64,000 bases of DNA, taken from NCBI RefSeq assembly GCF_007859755.1, contig NZ_SJPF01000002.1:701729-765728 (forward strand), given 5' to 3'. The position numbers were made by a program, and so were the translations under genes. The DNA comes from Blastopirellula retiformator (GTDB lineage Bacteria; Planctomycetota; Planctomycetia; Pirellulales; Pirellulaceae). Shown in pieces: positions 1 through 8,900 of this stretch (its first letter is position 1; each line of letters opens with the position of its first letter). The notes beneath the pieces were generated by a model. The model did no database searches. It saw only the letters and a list, made by a program, of their open reading frames with translations, and was not told the origin of the DNA.

Positions 1-29
1 TTTGAAAACGTACTCCACTTAGGAATCTC

Positions 30-854
30 ATGTGCATCCATCTGCGCCTGCTCGGTCTGATCGCGGCGATTTTGGCGACCTGCCATCTCGCCTCGCGGCA
101 TGCCATGGCGGACTTCGCCAATGCAATCGTCGACTACGATCCGGGTTACGCGGCGAGCAGCGGCTACACTTCGGCCGGAGGGACGCAAGCCCTCGGCGCG
201 CCAACTCGCGATACTGGTTTCGGCAGCCAAGTCGGCGTCTTCTACTCTCCGTACCAAAGCAGTGAGATCGCCCAGATCGGTCCTGGCGGTCATTTGACCG
301 TCAGTTTCGCAGACCCCGTGATCAACGATATCGCGAATCCCTTTGGGATTGACCTGCTAGTTTTCGGCAACGCCTTCTACTTAAATTCTGGCGGCGTCGC
401 CGGCGCCGTCGCCGCCGAGCCAGGCGTCATCTCGGTCAGCCAAGATAACGTGACGTACTACGAGATCTCGGGCGTTTTCGCCGACACCGCCTTTCCGACG
501 CTCGGCTACCAGGACACCGCGTATAGCGGCAGCGGCAATTCGGGCGGCACGATTCTGACCGACTTTACGAAACCGGTCGATCCGTCGTTTGACGCCACCG
601 GGCTGACCGAGGCCGCGATCAACGCCGCCTACAACGGCTCGGGCGGCGGAACCGGCGTCGATATTGGCAGCGTCGGGCTCGAATGGATTCAGTACGTTCG
701 CGTCAGCCTCGCCGGCGGCAGCGCGATTGAAATCGACGCGTTCGCTGATGTTGCGGCTGCGGCCGCCCCCGAGCCCAGCAGTTTGGCGCTATTAGGAATT
801 GCCGGCGTCAGCTTGGCGCTGCTCCGTCGTCGCCGCGGCGCGAGAGTCTCGTAG
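30..854 (+). CDS. Exported PEP-CTERM sorting-domain protein
   Basis: A 274-residue exported protein of unknown function. Residues 1-27 form a signal peptide (hydrophobic LLGLIAAILATC, likely cleavage after AMA). The middle is rich in Gly, Ser and Asp and looks like a beta-rich surface domain. The C-terminus has the full PEP-CTERM signal: a PEPSS motif, a hydrophobic helix (LALLGIAGVSLALL) and a basic RRRRG tail, the substrate signature for exosortase processing. In that family the protein is moved across the membrane, cut and released or anchored at the surface. No exosortase gene lies in the window. The gene converges on the signalling island and appears unrelated to it. The role of the folded domain is not recognised. 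Confidence 0.85.
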   Translation: MCIHLRLLGLIAAILATCHLASRHAMADFANAIVDYDPGYAASSGYTSAGGTQALGAPTRDTGFGSQVGVFYSPYQSSEIAQIGPGGHLTVSFADPVINDIANPFGIDLLVFGNAFYLNSGGVAGAVAAEPGVISVSQDNVTYYEISGVFADTAFPTLGYQDTAYSGSGNSGGTILTDFTKPVDPSFDATGLTEAAINAAYNGSGGGTGVDIGSVGLEWIQYVRVSLAGGSAIEIDAFADVAAAAAPEPSSLALLGIAGVSLALLRRRRGARVS

Positions 855-892
855 CTTTCCTAGCGCGTTTTTCTGATAGCTGTAGCGTTTCT

Positions 893-999
893 GGCGTTGG
901 TGAGGCAAGCTGCTCAAGGCGACCGAAGCAGGCGAATCCTCAAGATTCGTCGATGCAGGTCAACGCCGACCAGCGCGGCCACAACCAGCCAAAACGCTA
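893..999. repeat. Long-span inverted repeat after the PEP-CTERM gene
   Basis: TAGCGTTTCTGGC (893-905) faces GCCAAAACGCTA (988-999) with one mismatch/indel, giving a roughly 107-bp palindromic segment. It sits in the gap 855-1126 between two convergent genes. It may be a small palindromic repeat element or a transcript-end structure. No coding potential is seen. Confidence 0.45.
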
Positions 1000-1028
1000 A
1001 AGCTGGAAGAAAACCGCTCTAAAGGCGA

Positions 1029-1063
1029 CAATCCGACGACCGCACTAGGCGATCGTCGGATTG
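1029..1063. terminator. Hairpin in convergent gap, possible bidirectional terminator
   Basis: CAATCCGACGA (1029-1039) pairs perfectly with TCGTCGGATTG (1053-1063) around a 13-base loop. The hairpin lies between the ends of the plus-strand PEP-CTERM gene and the minus-strand receiver/kinase gene. There is no clear T-run on either side, so terminator activity is an inference from position and stem strength. Confidence 0.4.
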
Positions 1064-1099
1064 CGTTCCCCTCCCGAGATTTGTCCACGGCCCCGTTAG

Positions 1100-1126
1100 C
1101 TGCCTGTTGAGAAAATCGACGGACTG
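1100..1126 (-). repeat. Short copy of dispersed CAGTCCGT repeat (copy A)
   Basis: On the minus strand this 27-bp copy begins CAGTCCGTCGATTTTCTC and ends AACAGGCAG. It starts directly after the TAA stop of the receiver/kinase gene. The same 27-bp form recurs at 25084-25110, a related one at 50227-50253, and longer relatives at 21475-21623 and 42904-43018. Confidence 0.7.
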
Positions 1127-2932
1127 TTAGCTGAACTCTCTGGCCAGGCATTCTTCGAGCGTTGCGCGCAACTTGCCGATCTCCATCGGGATCGACGCCA
1201 ACGCGTCGATGTTTTCGTAGTCGGCGAGATCCGCCCCCTCAAGCGTCATTCGATCGGACATGGCGATGATCTTGGGAGGCTGCTCATTATCCGTTTGACT
1301 GACCAGTTGGGTGACGCGACCGGCGATCGAAAACACATCGTACGTCGGCAACTTGCAGTCGACCATCAGAATGTCGAACTCCTTCCGTCGCAGCATCGCC
1401 AGCACTTCGTTCCCATCCTTGGCGACGTCAGACGTATAGCCCAACTGATGCAGCTGCTCGGTCAGATAGAGTTGGAGCGGGCGATTGGGATGAGCGACCA
1501 AGACGTGCCGTTTCGTCGACGTCACTGGGGTATCTTCGCCGTTGCCAACCAGCTTCAGGAAATGGGGGCGTTTGATTTGGGGGCGCCGTGGCGGATTCAA
1601 CCGGCGATGCGAATCGTTCGGCAGGTCGTGTACCGGAATGTCGCACCAGAAGTGCGAGCCCTTCCAACGCACGCTCTCCACTCCCATTTCTCCTCCGAGC
1701 AATCGCACCAACTGAAAAGCGAGCGACAGCCCCAGGCTCGACTTCATGTGCGTTGGCAGACCGCTCAGCCTTCCTTGCGCGAATGCCGCCTGTAACTCTT
1801 CGAGCAATTCGGCGGGCACACCGACTCCGGTATCGAGAACGGAGATCCGGATCCGTCCACCGTTACAATCCCGCGCCATCGTCGTACCGCGAATGTCGAT
1901 ACGGCCCTGAGTCGTAAACTTGATCGCATTGGACAGCAGCTGCACCAAGATCTGCCGAACGATCTGTCCATCGCACTGAACGACTTGGGCGAATCGATCG
2001 TCCCAACTCCACTTCAGAGAAATATCCTTCGATCGCAACAACGAGTAGGCGGAGGCTCCAACCTCTTTGATCACGCCTGAGAGGTCGCAGGGAAATGGTT
2101 TCGCCTGGGTACTCCCCGTCTCGACTTGCGCGATCTGGATGATCTCGCCCACCATCCGTAGCAACGTCGTGCTGCTGGCGAGACTCGCATCGACCAGCGC
2201 GCGCTGCTGGTCAGTAAGCGCAGAGCGAACGAGATGATCATGAACCGCCAAGACGCTCTCAAGCGACGTTTTCAATTCCTGGCACGAAGCCAACAGGAAC
2301 TCGCTCTTGGCGCGACTCGACTGGGCCGACTCGATCGCCAACATGGCGACCACTTCCTTACTGACATGGTTGACGAGATGATTGAAATTCGTCGCTTCCT
2401 CTTGAATGCGAAGCTCATGCGCTTCTTTGAGCAGCTTATTCTCTTCGCGAAGTCGGCGAGCCAGCACTTCCATACTTTTCTGCTGGCCGCGCAGATGATC
2501 AACCAGCGCAAGATGTTGACGCACAAATCGTTCGTATTGCAGAGCGTGCTGAATCACCCGCAGGATCGACTTCCCTTGCACCTCCCGTTTAACGAAATAG
2601 CCGCAGACGCCGCGGCGCAGGATCTCCTGTTCGAGATCATCATCTTCCAGGCCGGTGACCACCAGCAGGATCGTCTGTTGGGTATGCTCGGCCAGGCATT
2701 CGACCGTGTCGACTCCGGAACTATCAGGCAACGTCAAATCGACCAACACCACGTCGTATTGCCGCTTCTTCAGCTGACTGCAGGCCTGACGAACCGTATC
2801 GACACGAGAGACGTCGAAATTGATCGATCCTCGATCGAGCTGTCGTTTTACGGCCGCAAAGTCGGCGTCGTCATCCTCAAGTAGAAGAAGACGAACGACT
2901 CGCTGGTCGATTGATGGGACTTCCTGATTCAT
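1127..2932 (-). CDS. REC - degenerate histidine kinase - REC protein
   Basis: A 601-residue signalling protein. An N-terminal receiver domain (about 10-130, acceptor Asp in VDLTLPDS) is followed by a coiled coil, a HisKA-like dimer helix, a HATPase_c domain (N box LLSNAIKF, G1 DTGVGVP) and a C-terminal receiver (VDCKLP). The H-box reads SEFLLASCQELKTSL where kinases have [15 protein letters not shown], so the phosphoacceptor His is Gln and autophosphorylation in cis is not expected. The start at 2932 was chosen because GGAG lies about 8 bases upstream and the receiver begins soon after. A longer frame to 3316 is Arg-rich and unlike protein. It may act as a phosphate sink or dimer partner of the neighbouring kinases (inference). 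Confidence 0.85.
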   Translation of the reverse strand: MNQEVPSIDQRVVRLLLLEDDDADFAAVKRQLDRGSINFDVSRVDTVRQACSQLKKRQYDVVLVDLTLPDSSGVDTVECLAEHTQQTILLVVTGLEDDDLEQEILRRGVCGYFVKREVQGKSILRVIQHALQYERFVRQHLALVDHLRGQQKSMEVLARRLREENKLLKEAHELRIQEEATNFNHLVNHVSKEVVAMLAIESAQSSRAKSEFLLASCQELKTSLESVLAVHDHLVRSALTDQQRALVDASLASSTTLLRMVGEIIQIAQVETGSTQAKPFPCDLSGVIKEVGASAYSLLRSKDISLKWSWDDRFAQVVQCDGQIVRQILVQLLSNAIKFTTQGRIDIRGTTMARDCNGGRIRISVLDTGVGVPAELLEELQAAFAQGRLSGLPTHMKSSLGLSLAFQLVRLLGGEMGVESVRWKGSHFWCDIPVHDLPNDSHRRLNPPRRPQIKRPHFLKLVGNGEDTPVTSTKRHVLVAHPNRPLQLYLTEQLHQLGYTSDVAKDGNEVLAMLRRKEFDILMVDCKLPTYDVFSIAGRVTQLVSQTDNEQPPKIIAMSDRMTLEGADLADYENIDALASIPMEIGKLRATLEECLAREFS

Positions 2933-3492
2933 GGCTGGCTCCATATTGAGCTCGAATGACCTCGACGCGACGTGAGCGAGCATGCGAGATGGCCTACCAG
3001 GCGGCAGGTTTGTAGAGAGCCCCACCCAATTTGGCAAGGGCATTCCTTGGAAATTCTCCAACAGAACAGTCGCCAAACGAGGTCGCGGACGATGGGCATC
3101 CTGCAGTGGTGTCGATGCATTAGCACGACGGCGGTTCTCGCAGTTGTCGCGAAAGCGTTGCTTCCGAGCGCGGCATGGACGTCTCGCACCTGGCACGAAA
3201 CCAGATTCAAGCGTCTGAGGATAAGTAATCTTGGAGGAAACTCGGCCTCCAACCGCGCAATCCATTGCCGCTGCGAGCGAATCGGCTGCCCGCGTGCCCT
3301 GAAAGAAAAATCGCAAGAAGAGCGTTAGTAAGGGATTACGTCATCTCATTTTCATACGATGACATGGTACGACCTAACATCATTCACCTATTAAGCGTCT
3401 CCATCCTGTTTGACGCCAACAACTTGCTGGCGAATTTTTGTTGTCACGATCGAAAGATCGCTTAAACTGAAACCAGCGAATTGAAAAATGCG
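2933..3492. other. Long intergenic leader upstream of the REC/pseudokinase gene
   Basis: About 560 bases without a convincing gene. Open frames here (for example 2972-3328 plus) have Arg/Cys/Ser-rich shadow composition. The stretch must hold the promoter of the minus-strand gene starting at 2932. No clear sigma-70 boxes or operators were identified by eye. Confidence 0.4.
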
Positions 3493-3525
3493 CGGGAGAA
3501 CCGAGTCCTAAGCTCGGTTCTCCCG
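3493..3525 (-). terminator. Terminator hairpin after first CsrA-REC gene, AGGA in loop
   Basis: A perfect 13-bp stem, CGGGAGAACCGAG on both arms, closes a 7-base loop. Read on the minus strand the loop is CTTAGGA and the stem is followed by CGCATTTTTC, as expected of an intrinsic terminator for the CsrA-REC gene ending at 3640. The loop places GGA in a hairpin, which is also the known recognition feature of CsrA proteins, so it could double as a binding site (inference). Confidence 0.75.
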
Positions 3526-3639
3526 GCGACTGGGTAGCCGCCGAAGCGTACTGTCCACGTTCCCTTGGACTTCTTCCCGCACTCCTTGCGGCGTACTTCA
3601 TCGGCTACATTGCTTCCTGCGATATCTTCGCCTCCTGCT

Positions 3640-4425
3640 TTAGAGCGCTTCCTGTTCGCTGTTTGAGTTGGATTTGCCGACGCCGATCGCTTCGATCGCG
3701 TTGATTAGCCCCTGCGGGTTGACTGGCTTGGGAAACCAACGATCGATTCCGCGAGCGCCGCTTTCGAGTCCATTTTCTTTGGGCGACGTTCCGCTGAGCG
3801 CGAAAATTTGCGTGGTTTGAATTCGCGAGTCGGACCGAATCTGACGCACGGTCGTCGGACCGTCGCAATCCGGCATCTTCATGTCGACCAAGATTACCTT
3901 CGGCGGAGTTGCCTCTTTGAGATAGTTGAGCACTTCCTGCCCGTTGGCGAAGGTACGGACGCCATAGCCGTGCAACCGCAGAAAGTCGGCGAGCATCTCA
4001 CGCTCGTTGGCGACATCTTCGACCAGCAGAATATTGCCGCTGGTGGGCGCACGTCTTGGGGACCGCTGAAAGACCTGATTCTCGTCAAGTCGCTTCAGCG
4101 AGTGTTGGATGCATTGAAACGCTTCTTCGGCCTCGTCGACATGTCCCGCCCGCTGCAGTTCTCGATACAGGTGCAGACCGATGCTGATCTCATGCAACTC
4201 GTTGCGGATACCATGGCGAATTTCGCGAGGCAGCCGAAGAAACTGGCGACGAATCAAAGAGGCTGTGGAGTCATCGCTTTCGATTTCATCGCGGACAATA
4301 GCAATGTCACGCGGGGCATCGACGCCAATCTTCACGTTCCCCGAATGAATTCGGATGAAGTGAATGGTGATGCCAACCTGAGGGAAAGAAATCTTTTCTT
4401 TCGAATGGCGTGTAACAACTAGCAC
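3640..4425 (-). CDS. CsrA RNA-binding domain fused to receiver domain (copy 1)
   Basis: A 261-residue fusion. Residues 1-50 are a CsrA domain: MLVVTRHSKEKI opening, GITI strand, and APRDIAIVRDEI, where R45 matches the RNA-contacting R44 of E. coli CsrA. Residues 57-120 are helical and contain RHGIRNELHEI (H71), which resembles a kinase H-box. Residues 131-250 are a receiver with acidic pair E136/D137, acceptor D181 in VDMKMP, ALSG and the conserved Lys in FPKPVNP. The GTG start at 4425 is fixed by AGGAAGGAG at 4431-4439 and by the canonical CsrA N-terminus. CsrA dimers bind GGA-containing leaders and control translation or mRNA decay. The receiver suggests phosphorylation control of that activity (inference). 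Copy 2 lies at 14940-15707. Confidence 0.93.
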   Translation of the reverse strand: MLVVTRHSKEKISFPQVGITIHFIRIHSGNVKIGVDAPRDIAIVRDEIESDDSTASLIRRQFLRLPREIRHGIRNELHEISIGLHLYRELQRAGHVDEAEEAFQCIQHSLKRLDENQVFQRSPRRAPTSGNILLVEDVANEREMLADFLRLHGYGVRTFANGQEVLNYLKEATPPKVILVDMKMPDCDGPTTVRQIRSDSRIQTTQIFALSGTSPKENGLESGARGIDRWFPKPVNPQGLINAIEAIGVGKSNSNSEQEAL

Positions 4426-4430
4426 AACGG

Positions 4431-4460
4431 ACTCCTTCCTGCAGTCACCGGAGCGTGACT
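4431..4460 (-). promoter_or_regulatory. Leader hairpin plus double-GGA ribosome binding site of CsrA-REC 1
   Basis: On the minus strand AGTCAC/GTGACT forms a 6-bp hairpin (4443-4460) just ahead of AGGAAGGAG (4431-4439), the ribosome binding site for the GTG start at 4425. Two GGA triplets overlap the binding site, the usual layout for CsrA repression, so autoregulation is plausible but unproven. Confidence 0.5.
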
Positions 4461-4513
4461 ACAAAACGAGGTATAGGAGGCCTAGGGCTCCCACCGTAGG
4501 AAATACCTGCCCC

Positions 4514-4550
4514 GAACCCTAATTGCGTACTGCAATTACCTATTGGGTTC
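4514..4550. promoter_or_regulatory. Imperfect palindrome upstream of CsrA-REC 1
   Basis: GAACCC (4514-4519) and GGGTTC (4545-4550) flank an inner perfect 7-bp stem TAATTGC/GCAATTA with a 5-base loop. It lies in the 298-base gap 4426-4723, about 90 bases upstream of the CsrA-REC 1 start and after the end of the CheB-CheR-kinase gene. It could be an operator or a transcript-end hairpin. No T-run follows. Confidence 0.4.
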
Positions 4551-4723
4551 GTTATTCCTCGCGTGAGCTATCCGTTGCGATCACGAGCGATCGGCTGCTC
4601 GCATGCCATGACCGTCAACGTACCAACCCCTGTTTATTTGGTCAATCTAAATCAGTCTCTTTTTTACAGATCTTGGGCGGGTTGCTGACCCTCACCCTGG
4701 CCGGATCGTTGTTGTGGGTGCCT

Positions 4724-7700
4724 TTAGCGGTGTCCCGCATCGCCCGGTCCTAGGAAGGGCGCAATCGCGCCGGCCAACTCCAGCGGATCGATTGGCTTTA
4801 CCAAGTGCATATCGAAACCGGCGGAGAGCGCCTTGCGACGATCTTGATCTTGCCCGTAGCCCGTTACCGCGACCAGCAGCACCTTCTTGGAGATGTTCGC
4901 TCGCACGCGCTGCGCCAGCTCATAGCCGTCAATGTCGGGCAACCCGATGTCGACGATCGCTACCTGTGGTTCGAATGCGTGGAATCGCTCCAAGCCGTCG
5001 ACGCCGTTGTTCGCCGTGTCGACCGTAAACCCCTTCAGCTCTAGCGAACGAGCCAACATCCGCCGAATGCTATCGCTATCCTCAATCAACAGCAGCCGGG
5101 TTCCCTTGAGAATCGTGAATCCGACCTTCGCAGCGTTTGACGGCGGCGCCGCCGTCAGTGGAAGCCGGATCGTAAACACGCTCCCCATCCCCTTACCGAA
5201 ACTGGTCACTTCGACCCCGCCGTTGTGGGCTTCTGCGATCATTCGCACCAGCGACAACCCCAGGCCCATGCCTCCCTGCGAGCGGTCGATCGTCTGTTCG
5301 GCTTGTACGAAGGGCTCGAAAATCTGGTCCGCAATTTCCACAGGAATGCCGTCTCCCGAGTCGCCGACGCGAATCACAACCTCGCCCCCTTCGCGGGTCA
5401 CGCTGTAGCGAATCGTACTTCCCTTCGGACTGTACTTGCTGGCGTTGACCAGTAGATTGACCTGCGCCTGTTGCAGTCTTCCGATGTCGCCATCCACGAA
5501 CAGCGGCACGTCAGGGGGTTCCAGATCGAGCTGTTGCTTGCAGGTCTCCAACTGATGGCCGACGCAATCCACCACGTCCATCACGATCTTCGAGATATCG
5601 ATGACCTCGGTGTGCAACACGAGCTTGTCGTTGGCAATCCGCGCGACGTCGAGCAGGTCGTCCAGCAACCGGGAAATGTGTTGCAGCTGATGTTCGACCA
5701 CTTCCCGCGCTTCGTCGCTGGTCGACTGATCGACTCCTTCCTCTTTCAGCAAACTGTTGGCGTTCAAAATGGCGGCGAACGGATTGCGCAGCTCGTGCGA
5801 CAACATCGCCAGAAATTGATCGCGCCGGCGAACCGCTTCCCGAATCTTCGATTCCGCCTTCTTCAGCTCCGAGATGTCGCGGGCGATCGCCGAAGCGCCG
5901 CTCACCATCTTTTTCGAGTCTCGAATCGGCGTGATGTGCAGCGACATGTCGAGCGCTTGCTGACCATGGCTAAGCCAGACGGTGCGATGATCGCTAACCG
6001 GCTTGCCTTCGGCCACTTCTCGCAAGAGCGACTGCATCGCCACTTCGCAGCTGTCGGGCATCAGCATCGAGAAAGGGCGTCCAATCGCTTCCTTCTCGGC
6101 ATATCCGAGCATCTCGCTCGCTCCGCGGTTCCAGGTCCGAATCGTCCCGTCGAGATCAAACCGGATAATCGCATCGGAAGACTGCTGCACGATTTCGGAT
6201 AGCTCGGTCAGGCGGGTCTCGGCGCTCTTCAGCGAAGTGATGTTGATCAACGTCATGACCAACCCTTCGACCGTCTTCCTCGAGAAGTAGGGAAGAATCC
6301 GCAACAGGTACCAGTCTTCGTCGGCGCCCCCGACTTCCAACTCCAGCGGCTCTTCCGACTGTAGCACTTGCTCCAACGTATCGAGCAGCGCCAGGTTTTT
6401 GACGTTGTGCGTGAAGCTGTCGATTCGACGGCCGATATCCTGCGGGATCAGGTTGAACGTCTTGGCGATGCCCGGCGTAAACTTCCGGATGCGAAACTCA
6501 CGATCGAGAAAGACAGTGTCGACCTCGGTACTGTTGAGCAGATTCTCCATATCGTCGGTCAATTCAGTCAGCTCAGCAATTTTGCGCTGATGCTCCATAT
6601 TGACCGTATAAAGCTCTTCGTTGACCGAGTTCAACTCTTCATTGGTGCTCTGCAACTCTTCGTTCGAAGCCAGCAGCTCTTCGTTGGAGGACTGCAACTC
6701 CTGGTTGGTCGACTCCAGTTCGGCGATGGTCGCCTGCAGGCTCTCTTTGGCGTACTGAAGCTCCGCCTCGAGAACTTCGACCTGCTCGGGCGAGATGCCT
6801 TCTTCCAGCTCGATAATCGAGTACGATCGCTCCTCGAAATCGCATTGCTGAGCGTCGAACACGATGAGAAACTCGTGCCGATTGGCGGTGCGATTGAAGA
6901 ACGGCTTGATGACCAACTTCAGATCTTCGTCCGGCATCGACGAGCACTTCAGTCCCGCGTGCACCACCGGCGACTGCTCTTTGACGCAGCGCTGCATCGC
7001 CGTCAGCAGCGCCATTTTTAGGTCGGGATGGACCAGCTCGACGACGTCGGTCGAGGGACGTCCATCCTTGTGAGTCAAGTACTTGCTGGCGCCCGAAAAA
7101 ACATGCAGCAGATCGCGGCTGTCGGTCACCAGAATGCTGGGCGGCATAAACTCTTCCAGCAACCGGTCGTACATCTCCAATTGGTGGGCGACGCCGCCGC
7201 GGTTGGTCTGCGGCAGCGCCCGGTTGCCGTATTGACCGACGCCCACTTTGACAGCGCCGCGGTCGCTGGCCGACAGCCGGACGTCGCGGCGTTTGCGATA
7301 GATATGCCAATGTTCGTCTTGCACGTCAAACTCGGGGCCCAGATCTCCCAGCGTTTCGCTCGGCCCCAACCACATGACGCCATTGACCTTGAGGGCAAAG
7401 TGAAACAGCGACAGCGCCTTCTTCTGCGCTTCGGGACGCAGATAAATCAACAGGTTACGGCAGCTGACGAAGTCCATGGCTGTGAACGGCGCGTCGCGAA
7501 TCACATTGTGCGGCGCAAAGACGATCATCTTCCGCAAATGGGGCGATACCTGATAACCATCGCGGCGTTTGACGAAATACTTGGCTACCCGCTCTGACGT
7601 GATGTCGCGCAGGTTGTCTTCGGTGTAAACGCCGCGGGCGGCGACTTCGAGCGAGCGATTATGGACGTCGGTCGCAAAAATTCGGACCGGGACGAAGCTG

Positions 7701-8719
7701 GGGTGCCTTTCCAGTTCCTCGCTGATCAGCATCGCCAACGAGTACGCCTCTTCGCCGGTTCCGGTCCCTGCGATCCAAAATCGCAGTTCTTGCTGGGGCG
7801 TGGCGTTTTGGACCAGTTCTTGGATGACCGATCGATGAATCAGGTCGAACCCTTCGGGGTCGCGAAAAAACCGCGTCACGCCGATCAGCAGATCGCGATA
7901 GAGCTTGTCCAGTTCATCTTCGTCGGTATTCAGCCGGTCTGCATAAGCCGCTAGATCGTAAACCTGATTCAGCATTAGACGACGTTCGATTCGCCGCGAA
8001 ATCGTCCCCGATTTATAGTGCGAGAAATCGATGCCAAATTTGTTTCGCAGCAGGCGAATGATCGCTATGTAGCTCGGATCGACGCCATTTTGGGCCGCCG
8101 GCTCGTCCGAGTTCGCTACCGGCAGTTGCTGTGGTCGCGTCGTCAATTGATGAATTTGCTCGACGATCTGCTCTGGCGGATAGATGCCGTCGACGACGCC
8201 GGTATTGACCGCGGCGTTCGGCATGCCGTCAAATTTCGCGGTCTGGGCATCTTGCACTAACACGTATCCGCCGGCCGCATGGATTTCGCAAATGCCGCGT
8301 GAGCCGTCTGATCCCGTACCGGAAAGGATGACTCCAATCGCTTTGCCACGACACTCTTGCGCTAGTGAGCGAAAAAACTGATCGATCGGCAGCGATAGTC
8401 CGTTTTCGCGAGTGCGGTCCGCAATCAACAACTTGCCGTCCGCGACGATCATTTCTTTGCCAGGCGGGATAAGATAGATGTGTCCCGGCAAGACGCGCAG
8501 TTCGTTCGTCGCTAGACATACCGGCAACGAAGTGAATCGCCCTAGCAGATGACCCATCATGCTTGGTTGTTCCGCAGGAAGATGCTGAACAACTACGTAA
8601 GAGAATTTTGAGTCGACCGGCACCTGGCGAAAAAACCGTTCCAGGGCTTCCAGCCCGCCTGCCGATGCGCCAACTCCGACGATCATCGTCTCTTCACAAA
8701 CCGTCTCGATTTGATCCAC
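4724..8719 (-). CDS. CheB-CheR-PAS-histidine kinase-receiver hybrid
   Basis: A 1331-residue multidomain protein. CheB methylesterase domain (about 10-195) has the nucleophile motif GASAGG (S19), the His in VVQHLP and the Asp in SGTGSDGS. CheR methyltransferase (about 210-480) has the SAM loop [11 protein letters not shown] and [10 protein letters not shown] coiled coil of repeated NEEL heptads (about 650-725) leads into two PAS domains, HisKA with intact SHELRNP, HATPase_c ([23 protein letters not shown]) and a C-terminal receiver ([16 protein letters not shown]). The GTG start at 8719 is supported by AGGAAG five bases upstream. CheB/CheR fusions to kinases occur away from chemotaxis operons; here no MCP, CheA or CheW is present, so the methylation substrate is unknown. 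It is one of three related genes in the island. Confidence 0.92.
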   Translation of the reverse strand: MDQIETVCEETMIVGVGASAGGLEALERFFRQVPVDSKFSYVVVQHLPAEQPSMMGHLLGRFTSLPVCLATNELRVLPGHIYLIPPGKEMIVADGKLLIADRTRENGLSLPIDQFFRSLAQECRGKAIGVILSGTGSDGSRGICEIHAAGGYVLVQDAQTAKFDGMPNAAVNTGVVDGIYPPEQIVEQIHQLTTRPQQLPVANSDEPAAQNGVDPSYIAIIRLLRNKFGIDFSHYKSGTISRRIERRLMLNQVYDLAAYADRLNTDEDELDKLYRDLLIGVTRFFRDPEGFDLIHRSVIQELVQNATPQQELRFWIAGTGTGEEAYSLAMLISEELERHPSFVPVRIFATDVHNRSLEVAARGVYTEDNLRDITSERVAKYFVKRRDGYQVSPHLRKMIVFAPHNVIRDAPFTAMDFVSCRNLLIYLRPEAQKKALSLFHFALKVNGVMWLGPSETLGDLGPEFDVQDEHWHIYRKRRDVRLSASDRGAVKVGVGQYGNRALPQTNRGGVAHQLEMYDRLLEEFMPPSILVTDSRDLLHVFSGASKYLTHKDGRPSTDVVELVHPDLKMALLTAMQRCVKEQSPVVHAGLKCSSMPDEDLKLVIKPFFNRTANRHEFLIVFDAQQCDFEERSYSIIELEEGISPEQVEVLEAELQYAKESLQATIAELESTNQELQSSNEELLASNEELQSTNEELNSVNEELYTVNMEHQRKIAELTELTDDMENLLNSTEVDTVFLDREFRIRKFTPGIAKTFNLIPQDIGRRIDSFTHNVKNLALLDTLEQVLQSEEPLELEVGGADEDWYLLRILPYFSRKTVEGLVMTLINITSLKSAETRLTELSEIVQQSSDAIIRFDLDGTIRTWNRGASEMLGYAEKEAIGRPFSMLMPDSCEVAMQSLLREVAEGKPVSDHRTVWLSHGQQALDMSLHITPIRDSKKMVSGASAIARDISELKKAESKIREAVRRRDQFLAMLSHELRNPFAAILNANSLLKEEGVDQSTSDEAREVVEHQLQHISRLLDDLLDVARIANDKLVLHTEVIDISKIVMDVVDCVGHQLETCKQQLDLEPPDVPLFVDGDIGRLQQAQVNLLVNASKYSPKGSTIRYSVTREGGEVVIRVGDSGDGIPVEIADQIFEPFVQAEQTIDRSQGGMGLGLSLVRMIAEAHNGGVEVTSFGKGMGSVFTIRLPLTAAPPSNAAKVGFTILKGTRLLLIEDSDSIRRMLARSLELKGFTVDTANNGVDGLERFHAFEPQVAIVDIGLPDIDGYELAQRVRANISKKVLLVAVTGYGQDQDRRKALSAGFDMHLVKPIDPLELAGAIAPFLGPGDAGHR

Positions 8720-8780
8720 GTCTTCCTGCCCCCAGAGACGCCTACATTTATTGCAGTTTCGCGATCGATTTTACTTGCAC

Positions 8781-8815
8781 TGTATTGTCGTGCCCCCCCC
8801 TTTTTTTGCAATACA
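8781..8815. promoter_or_regulatory. C8T7 homopolymer tract inside a 7-bp inverted repeat
   Basis: TGTATTG (8781-8787) and CAATACA (8809-8815) flank a run of eight C and seven T (8793-8807). The tract is 74-88 bases upstream of the GTG start of the CheB-CheR-kinase gene, in its 181-base upstream gap. Runs of this kind vary in length by slippage, so it may tune or switch expression (inference). Confidence 0.5.
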
Positions 8816-8900
8816 AAGACCTCCAATTCTCACACCGCCACATTAGAAATGCGGTTAACCCCATTTCGACTAGACGATGAAGGGTCTTGTCTTGCGACGT

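Noticed and set aside
2933-3316. N-terminal extension of the REC-pseudokinase protein
   Set aside because: Arg/Pro-rich, no family match, and a good ribosome binding site supports the start at 2932.
4523-4753. Small plus-strand open frame with a hydrophobic end
   Set aside because: No ribosome binding site; it overlaps the end of the CheB-CheR-kinase gene and the palindrome at 4514.
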